A stretch of DNA of 39,318 nucleotides. Origin: an uncultured Gammaproteobacteria bacterium. GTDB taxonomy: Bacteria; Pseudomonadota; Gammaproteobacteria; Pseudomonadales; UBA5518. The notes below the pieces were generated by a model. The model was given only the letters and a program-made list of their open reading frames with translations, was not told the DNA's origin and did no database searches. Numbering within the stretch: position 1 is the stretch's first letter; each line of letters starts with the position of its first letter. The DNA is taken from the NCBI GenBank assembly GCA_903921135.1, contig CAIXOY010000233.1, positions 1 to 39,318 of the forward strand, given 5' to 3'. The translations under genes were made by a program, and so were the position numbers. Of this stretch, positions 28,177 through 37,893 are shown piece by piece.

Positions 28177-30294
28177 TCAGTCCTGCGTCGCCGCCACCCG
28201 CCGTCCCAGCCCTATCGCGTCGAGCAGGATGCGGCCCGACTCCGAGAGCAGGGCATCCTTGGCGGGATCCGTGTGCTCCGGTTCCGCCTCTTCTGTTGCG
28301 TCGTCCGGATTTTCTGCGTCCGCATTCTTGCCATCGAGTTCGTCGATGGACGCGAGCAGCGGTTCGCCCTTTGCCGCGCGCAAGGCGTTCTCCAGTGCCA
28401 GTTCTTCCTCGCGCTGCTTGCGGCGCTCGTCGATCCGCACTTTCTCCGAGAGCGAGAGGGTGTTCGCAGCGCTGCGCTTGCGTGCTACGGCGATCTCGCC
28501 TTCGAGGTGGATGAACTCCGGGTCCTTGCTCACACGTGATTCATGCAGGGAGCGAAGGGTGCCGAGCTTGGCCTCGTACTCCTGATAGACGCGGTGGCGC
28601 ACCGGTGCAATGCGGTCCCAGGGGAGGGCATGGTGGAGTGCGCTCTCGCCTACCTCGTCGGTGTCGTAGAGGCTGGGGAACTCGATGTCCGGCACCACGC
28701 CCCGGTGCTGCGTGCTCTCCCCTGATATGCGGTAGAACTTCGATTCCGTGAGCTTCAATTGGCCGTGATTGAGTTCGCCCAGCGATTGGACCGTGCCCTT
28801 GCCGAAAGACTGAGTCCCCACAATCAGGCCGCGGCCGTAGTCCTGTATGGCACCTGCGAAAATCTCGGATGCTGACGCGCTCAGCCGGTTGATCAGGACC
28901 AGCAGCGGTCCCGCGTAGTAATAGTCATCGCGGAATTTCTGTTTGCGCTCGACGCGTGAATCGCTGTGGCGGATCTGCACCGTGGGCCCCGACTCGATGA
29001 AAAGGCCCGTCAGCTGGTTGGCTTCTTCCAGCGAGCCGCCACCGTTGTCGCGCAGGTCGATGATCACGCCCTCCACGCCCTTTTCCTGAAGCCCCGACAG
29101 GAGCCGCGCGACATCCCGCGTCGTGCTGCGGAAGTCGGGGTCTCCGCGCTGCATCGCTTCGAAGTCTGCGTAAAACGCGGGTACGTCGATGACGCCGATC
29201 TTGTGGCGCGAGCCGCCGATGTCGAGCTCCAGTATCTCGCTCTTGGCGGCCTGTTCTTCGAGCTTGACCTGCTCGCGCACGATGCTGACGCTCAGGCGTT
29301 GCTCTGCAGCGCCGTTGCCGCGCAGCACCTCGAGACGCACGGTGCTGCCCTTGGGGCCGCGGATCAGGTCGACCACGTCGTCGAGCCTCCAGCCCACCAC
29401 ATCCACCGACTCGGCATCGCCTTGTGCCACTGCGACGATGCGATCGGATGTGCGCAGCTGACCCTGCTTGGCCGCGGGGCCGGCGGGCACGAGGCGGGCG
29501 ACCTGCGTGAACTCCTCGTCTGCCTGCAGCACGGCGCCTATACCCTCGAGGGAGAGGCGCATGTTCATGTTGAAGTTCTCGGAGCTGCGCGGCGAGAGGT
29601 AGTTGGTGTGGGGGTCGAAGAGCTCCGTGAAGGAGTTCATGTACAGCTGGTAGACATCCTCGCTGTTCACCTGCCGCACACGGCGCAGTTGGTCCTTGTA
29701 ACGCTTGGCCAGGAGTTTCTCGATGTCGGGCAGGGTCTTGCCCGCGAGTTTCAGGCTGAGGACGCTTGCCTTGAGCTGCTGGTTCCAGACCGCATCTGCC
29801 GCCGCCTGGTCCGCGGGCCAGTCAAGCTTGCTGCGGTCGATCACCATGACCTCGTCCTTGCTGAAGTCCATGGTTTTCAGCAGCTGCGGCAGGCGCGCGT
29901 CGATGTCCGACAGGCGTGCTTCCAGTCGCCCGCGATACCGCTTGTAGATCAGGAAACCGGCGTCCAGGTCACCCGACAGCAAGGCGTCGTCCAACCCCGT
30001 GCGCAGGCGCTCGAACTCGGCGATATCCGGTTTCAGGAACACGCTGCGCGAGCTGTCGAGGTTGTCGAGGTAGTTGTCTAGCAGCCGGCCGGAGAGAGAG
30101 TCGTCTACCGGCATCCGCGCGTAATGGTGACGGCCGAGGCGTTCGATGATGTCCAGAGTGGTAAGGCTCTGCAGTCGGTCGTAGCCCAGAGGCTGATCCT
30201 GTGCCAGCGCGAATGCCGGCAGAGGCAGCAGCAGCGCGACCTGAAGCAGCAGGGCGTGAAGGAAACGGGGGCTGAAATGCAGGCTTTTGGGCAT
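28177..30294 (-). CDS. prc: Tail-specific (carboxy-terminal processing) protease
   Basis: A 705-residue periplasmic serine protease of family S41, close in size to E. coli Prc/Tsp (682). A signal peptide (MPKSLHFSPRFLHALLLQVALLLPLPAFALA) precedes the helical N-domain. The PDZ domain (about 225-315) contains SLEGIGAVLQADEEFTQVARLVPAGPAAKQGQL. The Ser/Lys catalytic site matches Tsp spacing: Ser474, Asp485 and Lys499 in SASASEIFAGAIQDYGRG and FGKG. ATG 30,294 is chosen because it starts a normal signal sequence; the open frame 23 codons upstream crosses an inverted repeat and lacks a ribosome site. In gammaproteobacteria Prc trims PBP3 and degrades MepS. Confidence 0.95.
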   Translation of the reverse strand: MPKSLHFSPRFLHALLLQVALLLPLPAFALAQDQPLGYDRLQSLTTLDIIERLGRHHYARMPVDDSLSGRLLDNYLDNLDSSRSVFLKPDIAEFERLRTGLDDALLSGDLDAGFLIYKRYRGRLEARLSDIDARLPQLLKTMDFSKDEVMVIDRSKLDWPADQAAADAVWNQQLKASVLSLKLAGKTLPDIEKLLAKRYKDQLRRVRQVNSEDVYQLYMNSFTELFDPHTNYLSPRSSENFNMNMRLSLEGIGAVLQADEEFTQVARLVPAGPAAKQGQLRTSDRIVAVAQGDAESVDVVGWRLDDVVDLIRGPKGSTVRLEVLRGNGAAEQRLSVSIVREQVKLEEQAAKSEILELDIGGSRHKIGVIDVPAFYADFEAMQRGDPDFRSTTRDVARLLSGLQEKGVEGVIIDLRDNGGGSLEEANQLTGLFIESGPTVQIRHSDSRVERKQKFRDDYYYAGPLLVLINRLSASASEIFAGAIQDYGRGLIVGTQSFGKGTVQSLGELNHGQLKLTESKFYRISGESTQHRGVVPDIEFPSLYDTDEVGESALHHALPWDRIAPVRHRVYQEYEAKLGTLRSLHESRVSKDPEFIHLEGEIAVARKRSAANTLSLSEKVRIDERRKQREEELALENALRAAKGEPLLASIDELDGKNADAENPDDATEEAEPEHTDPAKDALLSESGRILLDAIGLGRRVAATQD

Positions 30295-30319
30295 CTGTGC
30301 GGGCGCTTGGCCAATGGCG

Positions 30320-30348
30320 ATGACAATGCCGGGGATATTACTGATAAT
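30320..30348 (+). promoter_or_regulatory. Predicted promoter of the LLM oxidoreductase gene
   Basis: ATGACA (30,320-30,325) and GATAAT (30,343-30,348) are 17 bp apart, each one base from the sigma-70 consensus, making this the best promoter in the window. It lies 72 bp before the ATG at 30,420. A 7-bp inverted repeat, CGCGGCC/GGCCGCG (30,351-30,371), lies around the expected start of transcription and could be an operator. Confidence 0.6.
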
Positions 30349-30350
30349 CC

Positions 30351-30371
30351 CGCGGCCTTTCACCGGCCGCG
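30351..30371. repeat. Inverted repeat at the LLM gene transcription start
   Basis: CGCGGCC (30,351-30,357) and GGCCGCG (30,365-30,371) with a 7-bp spacer (TTTCACC) sit just downstream of the predicted -10 box and upstream of prc on the other strand. The position suits a repressor site or leader hairpin. Chance occurrence is possible in GC-rich DNA. Confidence 0.35.
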
Positions 30372-30419
30372 CTGCAGTGGCCGCCGTGAATTCTCAACCC
30401 CCTCGCCGGAGCAACGCGC

Positions 30420-31463
30420 ATGCGCATCGGATTGAACGTCGGTTACAGCGGCAAGCGGGCGGTGGTGCCGGTAGATCTTGTGCGTCAGGCCGAGGCGGTG
30501 GGTTTCGACTCGGTGTGGGTCGCCGAGGCTTACGGCTCGGATGCGATATCCATTGCGACCTGGCTGTTGGCGCAGACCACGCGCATTCGTGTCGGCACCG
30601 CGATCATGCAGATCCCTGCCCGTACGCCCGCGAATGCGGCCATGACGGCGATGACCCTCTCGCAAATCTCCGGCAACCGCTTTCTGATCGGGCTGGGCGC
30701 TTCCGGGCCGCAGGTCGTCGAGGGCTGGCACGGTGTGCCCTACGCGAAGCCCGTGACGCGCATGCGGGAGTACATACAGATCATGCGCCTGATCATGGCG
30801 CGCCAGGGGCCGGTTGAATTCGACGGCGAAATCTATCAACTGCCCTACCGGGGGCCCGGCGCATCGGGTCTTGGCAAACCCCTCAAGAGCATTCTGGAGG
30901 CAACCCCGGACATCCCGATCTACTGCGCGAGTTTCACGCCGGCGGGCTTGGCCGCCGCATCCGAGGTTGCTGACGGCGTCTTCCCGATCTGGCTCTCGCC
31001 GGACAAGGTCTCGCTGGTCGAATCACACATCGGCCCTGGCCTGGCCGCGCGCAGCGATGGCATGACCCGTTCGGCCTTCGATGTCGCCCCCACCGTCTCG
31101 GTGGTCGTGGGCGATGACATCGCGGCCTGCCGCTTCCCGGTGAAGGCGCACCTCGCGCTTTACATCGGCGGCATGGGTGCGCGCGACAAGAACTTCTACA
31201 ACCGCTACGCGCGCGACATGGGCTATGAGGCCGAGGCGATTGCCATCCAGGACCTGTTCCTCGCCGGCCGGAAGGAAGAAGCGATAGCGGCCGTGCCTGA
31301 TGCGCTCGTCGACGAGGTCGCGCTGGTCGGCCCGCTTGGCCGCATCCGCGAGCGGGCGGCGGCATGGCGTGCGCTGGGGAGCGAAGGCCGTGTCGGCACG
31401 CTCATCCTCGCCATGCAGCAACCCGAGCATCTTGGCGCGATCGCCGACATCCTGCTCGGCTGA
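30420..31463 (+). CDS. LLM-class oxidoreductase, Rv3520c-like
   Basis: The 347-residue product is a luciferase-like TIM-barrel oxidoreductase. Motifs MRIGLNVGYSG, VAEAYGSDAISIATWLLAQTTRIRVGTAIMQIPARTPANAAMTAMTL, GLGASGPQVVEGWHGVPY and LALYIGGMGARDKNFYNRYARDMGYEAEA closely follow the mycobacterial Rv3520c group (TIGR03559 as I recall it), which is annotated as F420-dependent and lies in the cholesterol-catabolism region of Mycobacterium tuberculosis. Whether this bacterium makes F420 is not shown here; FMN is an alternative cofactor. It has a strong predicted promoter, is divergent from prc and is followed by gpmI after 6 bp. Confidence 0.87.
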   Translation: MRIGLNVGYSGKRAVVPVDLVRQAEAVGFDSVWVAEAYGSDAISIATWLLAQTTRIRVGTAIMQIPARTPANAAMTAMTLSQISGNRFLIGLGASGPQVVEGWHGVPYAKPVTRMREYIQIMRLIMARQGPVEFDGEIYQLPYRGPGASGLGKPLKSILEATPDIPIYCASFTPAGLAAASEVADGVFPIWLSPDKVSLVESHIGPGLAARSDGMTRSAFDVAPTVSVVVGDDIAACRFPVKAHLALYIGGMGARDKNFYNRYARDMGYEAEAIAIQDLFLAGRKEEAIAAVPDALVDEVALVGPLGRIRERAAAWRALGSEGRVGTLILAMQQPEHLGAIADILLG

Positions 31464-31469
31464 CAGCAC

Positions 31470-33122
31470 GTGCTCCGCCGCTCTACGGAGTTTTCCGGCG
31501 TCGATGGCCCCGTCGTCACCGTGGTGATGGACGGTATAGGCGAGCGGGCAGATGGCGCGGGAAATGCCGTTTGCCGTGCGCTCACCCCGACGCTGGACAG
31601 GGTGAGAAAGGAGTCTCCACGCGTGCTGCTGCGTGCCCACGGCAGGGCTGTGGGGATGCCCTCCGACGATGACATGGGCAACTCTGAAGTTGGTCACAAC
31701 GCGCTGGGCTCGGGGCAGGTGTATGCGCAGGGCGCGGCCCTGGTGAGCGATGCCATCGCCTCCGGCAGCCTGTTCGAGGGCGCGGCCTGGCAGGAGGTGG
31801 TCGCCAATGCCGCGCGCGAGGGCGCCACGCTCCACCTGATCGGCCTGCTCTCTGACGGGAACGTCCATTCGCACATCGCGCACGCTCGCGCGCTGGTCGA
31901 AGCCGCCTGCAACGCCGGGGTGCGGCACGTTCGACTCCACGTCCTGCTCGATGGTCGGGACGTTCCCGAGACATCCGCTCTCGACTACCTGTTGCCTTTC
32001 GAGGCTTTCCTCTCGGCTCTTCGCGAGGGCGGTGCCGATGCCCGCATCGCAAGCGGGGGAGGGCGCATGCGGATCACGATGGACCGTTACGAAGCAGACT
32101 GGGACATGGTCGCCCGCGGCTGGTCGGTGCACGTGCATGGAGAAGCGGCCCGGTTCCCGAGTGCGGAAGCGGCGGTGAAGAGCTTCAGGGCAGCGCAGCC
32201 GGGCATCATCGATCAGGATCTCCCGGCATTCGTCGTTGCGGACGCAGCCGGCCCGGTGGGTTGCATCCGCGATGGTGATTCGGTGGTGCTCTTCAACTTC
32301 CGGGGTGATCGCGCCATCGAAATCACGCGTGCCTTCGAAGACGAGTCACTCGATGCTTTCGACCGGGGGCAGCGCCCGCGCGTCGTTTTTGCGGGCATGT
32401 TGCAGTACGACGGGGACCTGAAGCTTCCGGCCCGTTTTCTGGTGTCGCCCCCGGCGATACGCAACACCATGGGAGAGTTCCTGGCGCGCGCCGGCGTCCC
32501 CCAACTCGCGATCTCCGAGACGCAGAAATTCGGCCACGTCACGTATTTCTGGAACGGCAACCGGAGCAGTCCCTTTGATCCCGCGCTCGAGCGCTGGATC
32601 GAGATCCCGTCCGACCGGGTTCCCTTCGAGCAGCGCCCGTGGATGAAAGCGGCCGAGATCACGGATGCACTGATCGCGGAACTGCAGACCGGCCGTTATC
32701 GCAGCGCCCGCGTCAATTACGCGAATGGCGATATGGTGGGGCATACGGGGAATTACGCCGCGGCCGTGATGGCTGTGGAAGCCGTGGATCTGGCGCTGTC
32801 ACGACTGCTGCCCGTTATCGATGCGCTTGGCGGTGTCGCGCTCATCACGGCGGACCACGGCAATGCGGAAGAGATGTTCGAACTCGATCGCGAGACGGGC
32901 GCTGCGCTGCACACGCCCGAGGGCAGGATCCGCGCCAAGACCAGTCACACCTTGAACCCCGTGCCGCTCTATCTGCACGATCGCGTGTCGGGCGGGCGTC
33001 TGGGCTTGCGGCAGGATCCCGGCTGCGGGCTCGCGAACGTTGCCGCCACCACGCTGCACTTACTGGGTTTCGAGGCGCCCGCGATGTGGTGCCCCAGCCT
33101 TCTGGAGCTGCGCCCGCGCTGA
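31470..33122 (+). CDS. gpmI: 2,3-bisphosphoglycerate-independent phosphoglycerate mutase, plant-type
   Basis: A 550-residue glycolytic enzyme that interconverts 3- and 2-phosphoglycerate with two metal ions. The Ser nucleophile is Ser72 in DDDMGNSEVGHNALGSGQ, and metal ligands include VMDG (Asp21) and ITADHGNAEEMF. It is about 40 residues longer than the usual bacterial iPGM (about 510). Several blocks follow plant iPGMs rather than E. coli GpmM: HGRAVGMPSDDDMGNSEVGHN, ASGGGRMRITMDRYEADWD, AGMLQYDGDLKLPARFLVSP, FGHVTYFWNGNRS and KTSHTLNPVP. The start is GTG 31,470 with a poor ribosome site 6 bp after the LLM gene, so translational coupling is possible; the exact start is uncertain. Confidence 0.93.
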   Translation: MLRRSTEFSGVDGPVVTVVMDGIGERADGAGNAVCRALTPTLDRVRKESPRVLLRAHGRAVGMPSDDDMGNSEVGHNALGSGQVYAQGAALVSDAIASGSLFEGAAWQEVVANAAREGATLHLIGLLSDGNVHSHIAHARALVEAACNAGVRHVRLHVLLDGRDVPETSALDYLLPFEAFLSALREGGADARIASGGGRMRITMDRYEADWDMVARGWSVHVHGEAARFPSAEAAVKSFRAAQPGIIDQDLPAFVVADAAGPVGCIRDGDSVVLFNFRGDRAIEITRAFEDESLDAFDRGQRPRVVFAGMLQYDGDLKLPARFLVSPPAIRNTMGEFLARAGVPQLAISETQKFGHVTYFWNGNRSSPFDPALERWIEIPSDRVPFEQRPWMKAAEITDALIAELQTGRYRSARVNYANGDMVGHTGNYAAAVMAVEAVDLALSRLLPVIDALGGVALITADHGNAEEMFELDRETGAALHTPEGRIRAKTSHTLNPVPLYLHDRVSGGRLGLRQDPGCGLANVAATTLHLLGFEAPAMWCPSLLELRPR

Positions 33123-33123
33123 G

Positions 33124-33876
33124 TCAGTTGCTGTAGCGGGCCCGCCAGAGGACCGCTGCGCCCCACGCCAGTGCGGCCGTCATCAGCAGCAGCCCCAGCC
33201 CGAAGCTCCCACGCGCCAGCGCGTGACACTGCTCCACGGCGTTCCACTGCGTGAGCAGGTTTCCCCAGTCGTGGCTTTCCTCGCCCCGCCCACCGACCAG
33301 TGGCAACGCACGGTACTCGGCGTCGCGGATATAGGGCGCGAGGTCCACGAGGTTCTGGCCTGCCCACCAGGCTGCAGCCGCCGCCGCAACATTGTCCTGC
33401 TGCCACGCGGCAAAGTACGCGACCAGAGAGACCGGCAGCAGGATCTGGAACAGGCTGCCGCCGAGTATCGTCATCGTCTCGCCGAGCGGCATGAAGAACA
33501 GGTGCCCGAACTCGTGGAAAGCGAGATTCGCGCGGTGCAGGAAGGACCCGCCGATGATCTCCCAGTCGATGCCGTGTGCTGCGAACCAGAGCGTCCACGC
33601 AGCCAACGCCAGCAACAGCAAGGACCGTGCTGCCAGGCCCGAGGCATCCATGCCTTCGGGGGCAAGGAGGAGTTGCTCGCGCAGCCGCGATGCCAGCGTT
33701 GCGTACTCCTCGCGTGGCTGCGATACCGCATGTATTTGCCCTGCGGGCGAAGACCCTCCCGCGCGTGCCCGCCATTTCGCCCAGGCAATGCCACAGGCAG
33801 GGCAGACGCCGGGGTGTGTGTCCTTGTCAGCGGGCCCGGGACGGTGCCCGCAACGCGGGCAGTGGGTGGGGTTCAT
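33124..33876 (-). CDS. Membrane zinc metalloprotease with N-terminal zinc ribbon (M50-like)
   Basis: A 250-residue membrane protein that I recognise only by motif. Residues 1-35 form a zinc ribbon (Cys6, Cys9, Cys25, Cys28). A first helix (about 85-103) precedes HEFGH (His121, Glu122, His125), the HExxH zinc site of a metallopeptidase, embedded in LAFHEFGHLFFMPLGETMTILGG. Further hydrophobic segments follow (about 140-180 and 220-245), with GQNLVDLAPYIRDAEYRALP as a candidate third-ligand region. This layout resembles site-2-type (M50) intramembrane proteases. ATG 33,876 overlaps the stop of the upstream SDR gene in ATGA, so the two are cotranslated. It converges on gpmI. Substrate unknown. 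Confidence 0.75.
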   Translation of the reverse strand: MNPTHCPRCGHRPGPADKDTHPGVCPACGIAWAKWRARAGGSSPAGQIHAVSQPREEYATLASRLREQLLLAPEGMDASGLAARSLLLLALAAWTLWFAAHGIDWEIIGGSFLHRANLAFHEFGHLFFMPLGETMTILGGSLFQILLPVSLVAYFAAWQQDNVAAAAAAWWAGQNLVDLAPYIRDAEYRALPLVGGRGEESHDWGNLLTQWNAVEQCHALARGSFGLGLLLMTAALAWGAAVLWRARYSN

Positions 33877-34619
33877 GTGAGTCGCTGCAGTATCGCTGCG
33901 GGCAGGATCTGCATGAGGCGTCCCATCAGGGTCCATGGCCAGCGTGGCACGGCCGCTTGAGCGACCCCTCGCTCGATCAGTTCGACCATGTCTCGCGCAG
34001 CGCGCTCGGCGCTCACCACGAAGGGGCGTGAAGGAATATCGCGGTTCATCGGCGTGTCGATGTAGCCCGGTGCAAGTTCCGTTACGCGAATCCCAGCTCG
34101 GGCCGTTTCCATGCGGGTGGCTTGCAGGTAGCGGTGCAGTCCGGCCTTGGTGGCGCTGTAGACGCCGAGCCTCGGCAGGCCGCGGTAGCGCGCCATCGAG
34201 GTGATGCCGACCACCTGCCCGGCATGAGCCCGACGCCGGAAGATCGCGACCGCAGCGTCGATGGTGGCGCAGGCGCCGGTCAGGTTGACGCCGATCATCC
34301 GCTGCATGCGCGTGATCTGTCCCTCGCCTGCCGAAAATGACTCCGCCACGCCTGCGTTGGCGATCACCAGATCAAGGCCGTCGAGTTCGCGGTCTGCCTG
34401 TTCGAGACAGGGAGCTATTGCATCGGTGTCCAGCAGATCGAGTTCCAGAACGAGCACCCGAGCGGCCCCCGACGCAGACAACTCCGCTGCAAGACTCTCG
34501 AGTAATGCGTGTCTGCGCGCCACGAGCGCGAGTTGCCAGCCACGCCGGGCGTATTCGCGGGCCAGCGCCTCGCCGATGCCGCTCGACGCGCCGGTGATGA
34601 GAACGGATCGGGGCATCAT
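33873..34619 (-). CDS. Short-chain dehydrogenase/reductase (SDR)
   Basis: A 248-residue classical SDR. TGASSGIG is at residues 9-16, the NAG motif at 88-90, and the catalytic Ser141, Tyr154 and Lys158 in ITSMARY and YSATK. Arg35/Arg36 (LVARR) after the second strand favour NADP(H). The C-terminal PRWPWTLMGRLMQILPAAILQRL is hydrophobic and may bind the membrane, as in SDRs acting on lipids. ATG 34,619 (or the next codon, also ATG) follows GAGG. Its stop overlaps the start of the metalloprotease gene. The substrate is not known. Confidence 0.9.
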   Translation of the reverse strand: MMPRSVLITGASSGIGEALAREYARRGWQLALVARRHALLESLAAELSASGAARVLVLELDLLDTDAIAPCLEQADRELDGLDLVIANAGVAESFSAGEGQITRMQRMIGVNLTGACATIDAAVAIFRRRAHAGQVVGITSMARYRGLPRLGVYSATKAGLHRYLQATRMETARAGIRVTELAPGYIDTPMNRDIPSRPFVVSAERAARDMVELIERGVAQAAVPRWPWTLMGRLMQILPAAILQRLT

Positions 34620-34735
34620 CGCCTCGGCTCAGGATGAGGTGGAGCCCGGATTCTGTTGGTTGAGGCACCTGCCGACAAGCGCGGTGCGGGTTCGGAAGGT
34701 ATCCTGAGTGATCTTTTTTCCGGCGGGACAGCCTC

Positions 34736-35887
34736 ATGAGCAACGGCAGCATTGGCCCCTTGGTGAAGGCCGACGAATTCTTCAACCACCAGATCGTCGA
34801 CACCTTCGCCACCGTCTCGCAGAGCGATTACTCGTGGACCGAGAAGGTCTGCGGCATGGCTGCCGCGCGGGACGGATCGCTGCAGGTGGGTTTCGGCTTC
34901 GGCAAGTACCCCAACCGGAACGTGGTTGACGCCTACGGCGGGGTCGGACGCCAGCGGGAGCAATGGACCGTGCGTGCCAGCCGTGAGCTCGCGCGGGATC
35001 CCGACTCCATCAACGCAGGGCCTCTGGAGTACGAGGTCCTCGAACCCCTGAAGCGCATCCGTATCGCGCTGGCCGCGACCGATGTGCAGCCGATCGCCTG
35101 GGAGCTTGAGCTCGAGGGAGTCGTCCCCTGCATGCTCGAGGACCGTGAAGATCGCCGCAACCTCCATGGGTTCCGTCACACCGCAAGCCAGATCCGCTAT
35201 CACCAGACCGGCACCGCGCGAGGCTGGGTGGAGGTCGAGGGCAAGCGCACCGAGGTGCGGCCCTCGGAGTGGATCATGACAAGGGACCACAGCTGGGGCA
35301 TCCGGCCCGACGTGGGTGTGCGCATTCCCGATCTCGGCCCCGATCCGATGGACGGGCGCGTCCCCAGCGCGCTGGCAATCTGGAATCCGCTCTTCTTCCA
35401 GCGCCCCGACGGTTCCAGCTACGCATTCCACCAGTACTACCTCAACTACAGCGGCCCGGGCTTCCGGCACGAGCGGATCCAGGGCGGTTACGAACACGCG
35501 GACGGCCGAAGGGAGCCGTTGGTGGGCATGAGCCCGCAACTGCGTTTCGATCCGTCCACGTTGCGTCTTCTGGGTGGCGAGTTCCGGGTGCGCATGGCGG
35601 ACGGCAGCGAGCGCCTGCTGACGGCCGAGGCCGTGAGCGACACCGGTTTCCATCTGGGTGCGGGCCTCTATCACGGCTTCGACGGCAAGCACCACGGCTC
35701 CTGGATGGGGCCGCTGCACGTGGAAGGGGAGTACTTCGCCGATTGCACGGCGCCAGAGAGCCTCGCCCGACTCAACCAGTTCCGCGACTGCCTGATCCGG
35801 GTTCACGATCAGCATACGGGCGCCACCGGCTGGGGCAACTGTCAGACCTATGTGCTCGGGCGCTGGCCCGAATTCGGATTGCCCTGA
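34736..35887 (+). CDS. Conserved protein of unknown function, possibly DUF7065/DUF7064-type
   Basis: A 383-residue soluble protein without signal peptide or membrane helix. It is rich in beta-strand patterns, Trp and Tyr (WTEKVCGMAAARDGSLQVGFGFGKYPNRNVVDAYGG; TASQIRYHQTGTARGWVEVEGKR; WIMTRDHSWGIRP; AFHQYYLNYSGPG), reminiscent of lipocalin-like two-barrel proteins such as the carotenoid hydratase CrtC superfamily. I think it belongs to the DUF7065/DUF7064 group found in mycobacteria and some marine gammaproteobacteria, but cannot check this. A TATCCT -10-like element (34,700-34,705) lies upstream. The conserved RDHSWGIRP and HQYY segments may line a substrate pocket. Function not assigned. Confidence 0.75.
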   Translation: MSNGSIGPLVKADEFFNHQIVDTFATVSQSDYSWTEKVCGMAAARDGSLQVGFGFGKYPNRNVVDAYGGVGRQREQWTVRASRELARDPDSINAGPLEYEVLEPLKRIRIALAATDVQPIAWELELEGVVPCMLEDREDRRNLHGFRHTASQIRYHQTGTARGWVEVEGKRTEVRPSEWIMTRDHSWGIRPDVGVRIPDLGPDPMDGRVPSALAIWNPLFFQRPDGSSYAFHQYYLNYSGPGFRHERIQGGYEHADGRREPLVGMSPQLRFDPSTLRLLGGEFRVRMADGSERLLTAEAVSDTGFHLGAGLYHGFDGKHHGSWMGPLHVEGEYFADCTAPESLARLNQFRDCLIRVHDQHTGATGWGNCQTYVLGRWPEFGLP

Positions 35888-35923
35888 GCGCCGGTAAAAA
35901 GACCCAGCGAATACTCAGGCCTT

Positions 35924-35951
35924 ATAGTTGATCGCGTTGCTAGGGTATTGG
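35924..35951 (+). promoter_or_regulatory. Candidate IscR operator upstream of iscR-suf
   Basis: This 28-bp block is the partner of the site at 1251-1278, with 21 of 28 bases identical. It lies immediately before the -10 element at 35,953, so a bound regulator would cover the -35 region and block RNA polymerase. IscR holding a 2Fe-2S cluster represses its own operon in other gammaproteobacteria, which fits. Confidence 0.65.
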
Positions 35952-35952
35952 C

Positions 35953-35958
35953 TATACT
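35953..35958 (+). promoter_or_regulatory. Predicted -10 element of the iscR-suf operon
   Basis: TATACT 37 bp before the iscR ATG, with TTGATC (35,928-35,933, 19-bp spacing) as a possible -35 lying inside the candidate IscR operator. Confidence 0.5.
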
Positions 35959-35994
35959 GCGGCCCGACCCCACGCCACGAGGGCAAAGGCCGCC

Positions 35995-36435
35995 ATGCAA
36001 CTCACCACCCGAGGTCGTTACGCCGTGACCGCGATGCTTGATCTGGCCCTGCACTCGGGCCAGAGACCCCTGCGGCTGGCGGATATCGCTACACGGCAGG
36101 GGTTGTCCCTGTCCTACCTGGAACAGCTTTTTGCCTGCCTGCGGCGGGCGGGTCTGGTTGCCAGTGCGCGCGGGCCGGGCGGCGGGTATCGGCCGGGGCG
36201 ACCCCTGTCCGACATCAGTGTGGGTCAGATCATCGATGCGGTGAACGAGCGCATAGACGCCACACGCTGCGAGGGCAGGGGTGACTGCCAGCACGGTGAT
36301 ACCTGCCTTACGCATCATCTCTGGAGCGATCTCAGCGAGAACCTCCAGAGTTTTCTGGCCGGTATCACGCTGGCCGATTTGCTGCAGCGCCACGAGGCAC
36401 GTGTACGCGCAGAGGCGGCCGCCAGCGCGGCCTGA
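35995..36435 (+). CDS. iscR: Fe-S cluster-sensing regulator IscR
   Basis: A 146-residue Rrf2-family regulator. The N-terminal winged helix ([20 protein letters not shown], with recognition region [28 protein letters not shown]) is followed by the 2Fe-2S ligands Cys92, Cys98 and Cys104 with His107, the same numbering as E. coli IscR. AAGG precedes the ATG. It opens the suf operon, 9 bp before sufB, so it probably senses cluster supply and controls SufBCD production, including its own gene, through the operator upstream. In E. coli IscR heads the isc operon instead. Confidence 0.95.
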   Translation: MQLTTRGRYAVTAMLDLALHSGQRPLRLADIATRQGLSLSYLEQLFACLRRAGLVASARGPGGGYRPGRPLSDISVGQIIDAVNERIDATRCEGRGDCQHGDTCLTHHLWSDLSENLQSFLAGITLADLLQRHEARVRAEAAASAA

Positions 36436-36444
36436 GGAACGCAG

Positions 36445-37881
<1,437 letters not shown>

Positions 37882-37893
37882 TGCTGGAATGCG

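Noticed and set aside
28966-30081. Open frame of 371 codons antisense to prc
   Set aside because: No ribosome site or similarity; prc carries an intact signal peptide, PDZ domain and catalytic residues.
30295-30363. Longer N-terminus for prc
   Set aside because: The extra 23 codons cross an inverted repeat and promoter-like sequence, lack a ribosome site and would bury the signal peptide.
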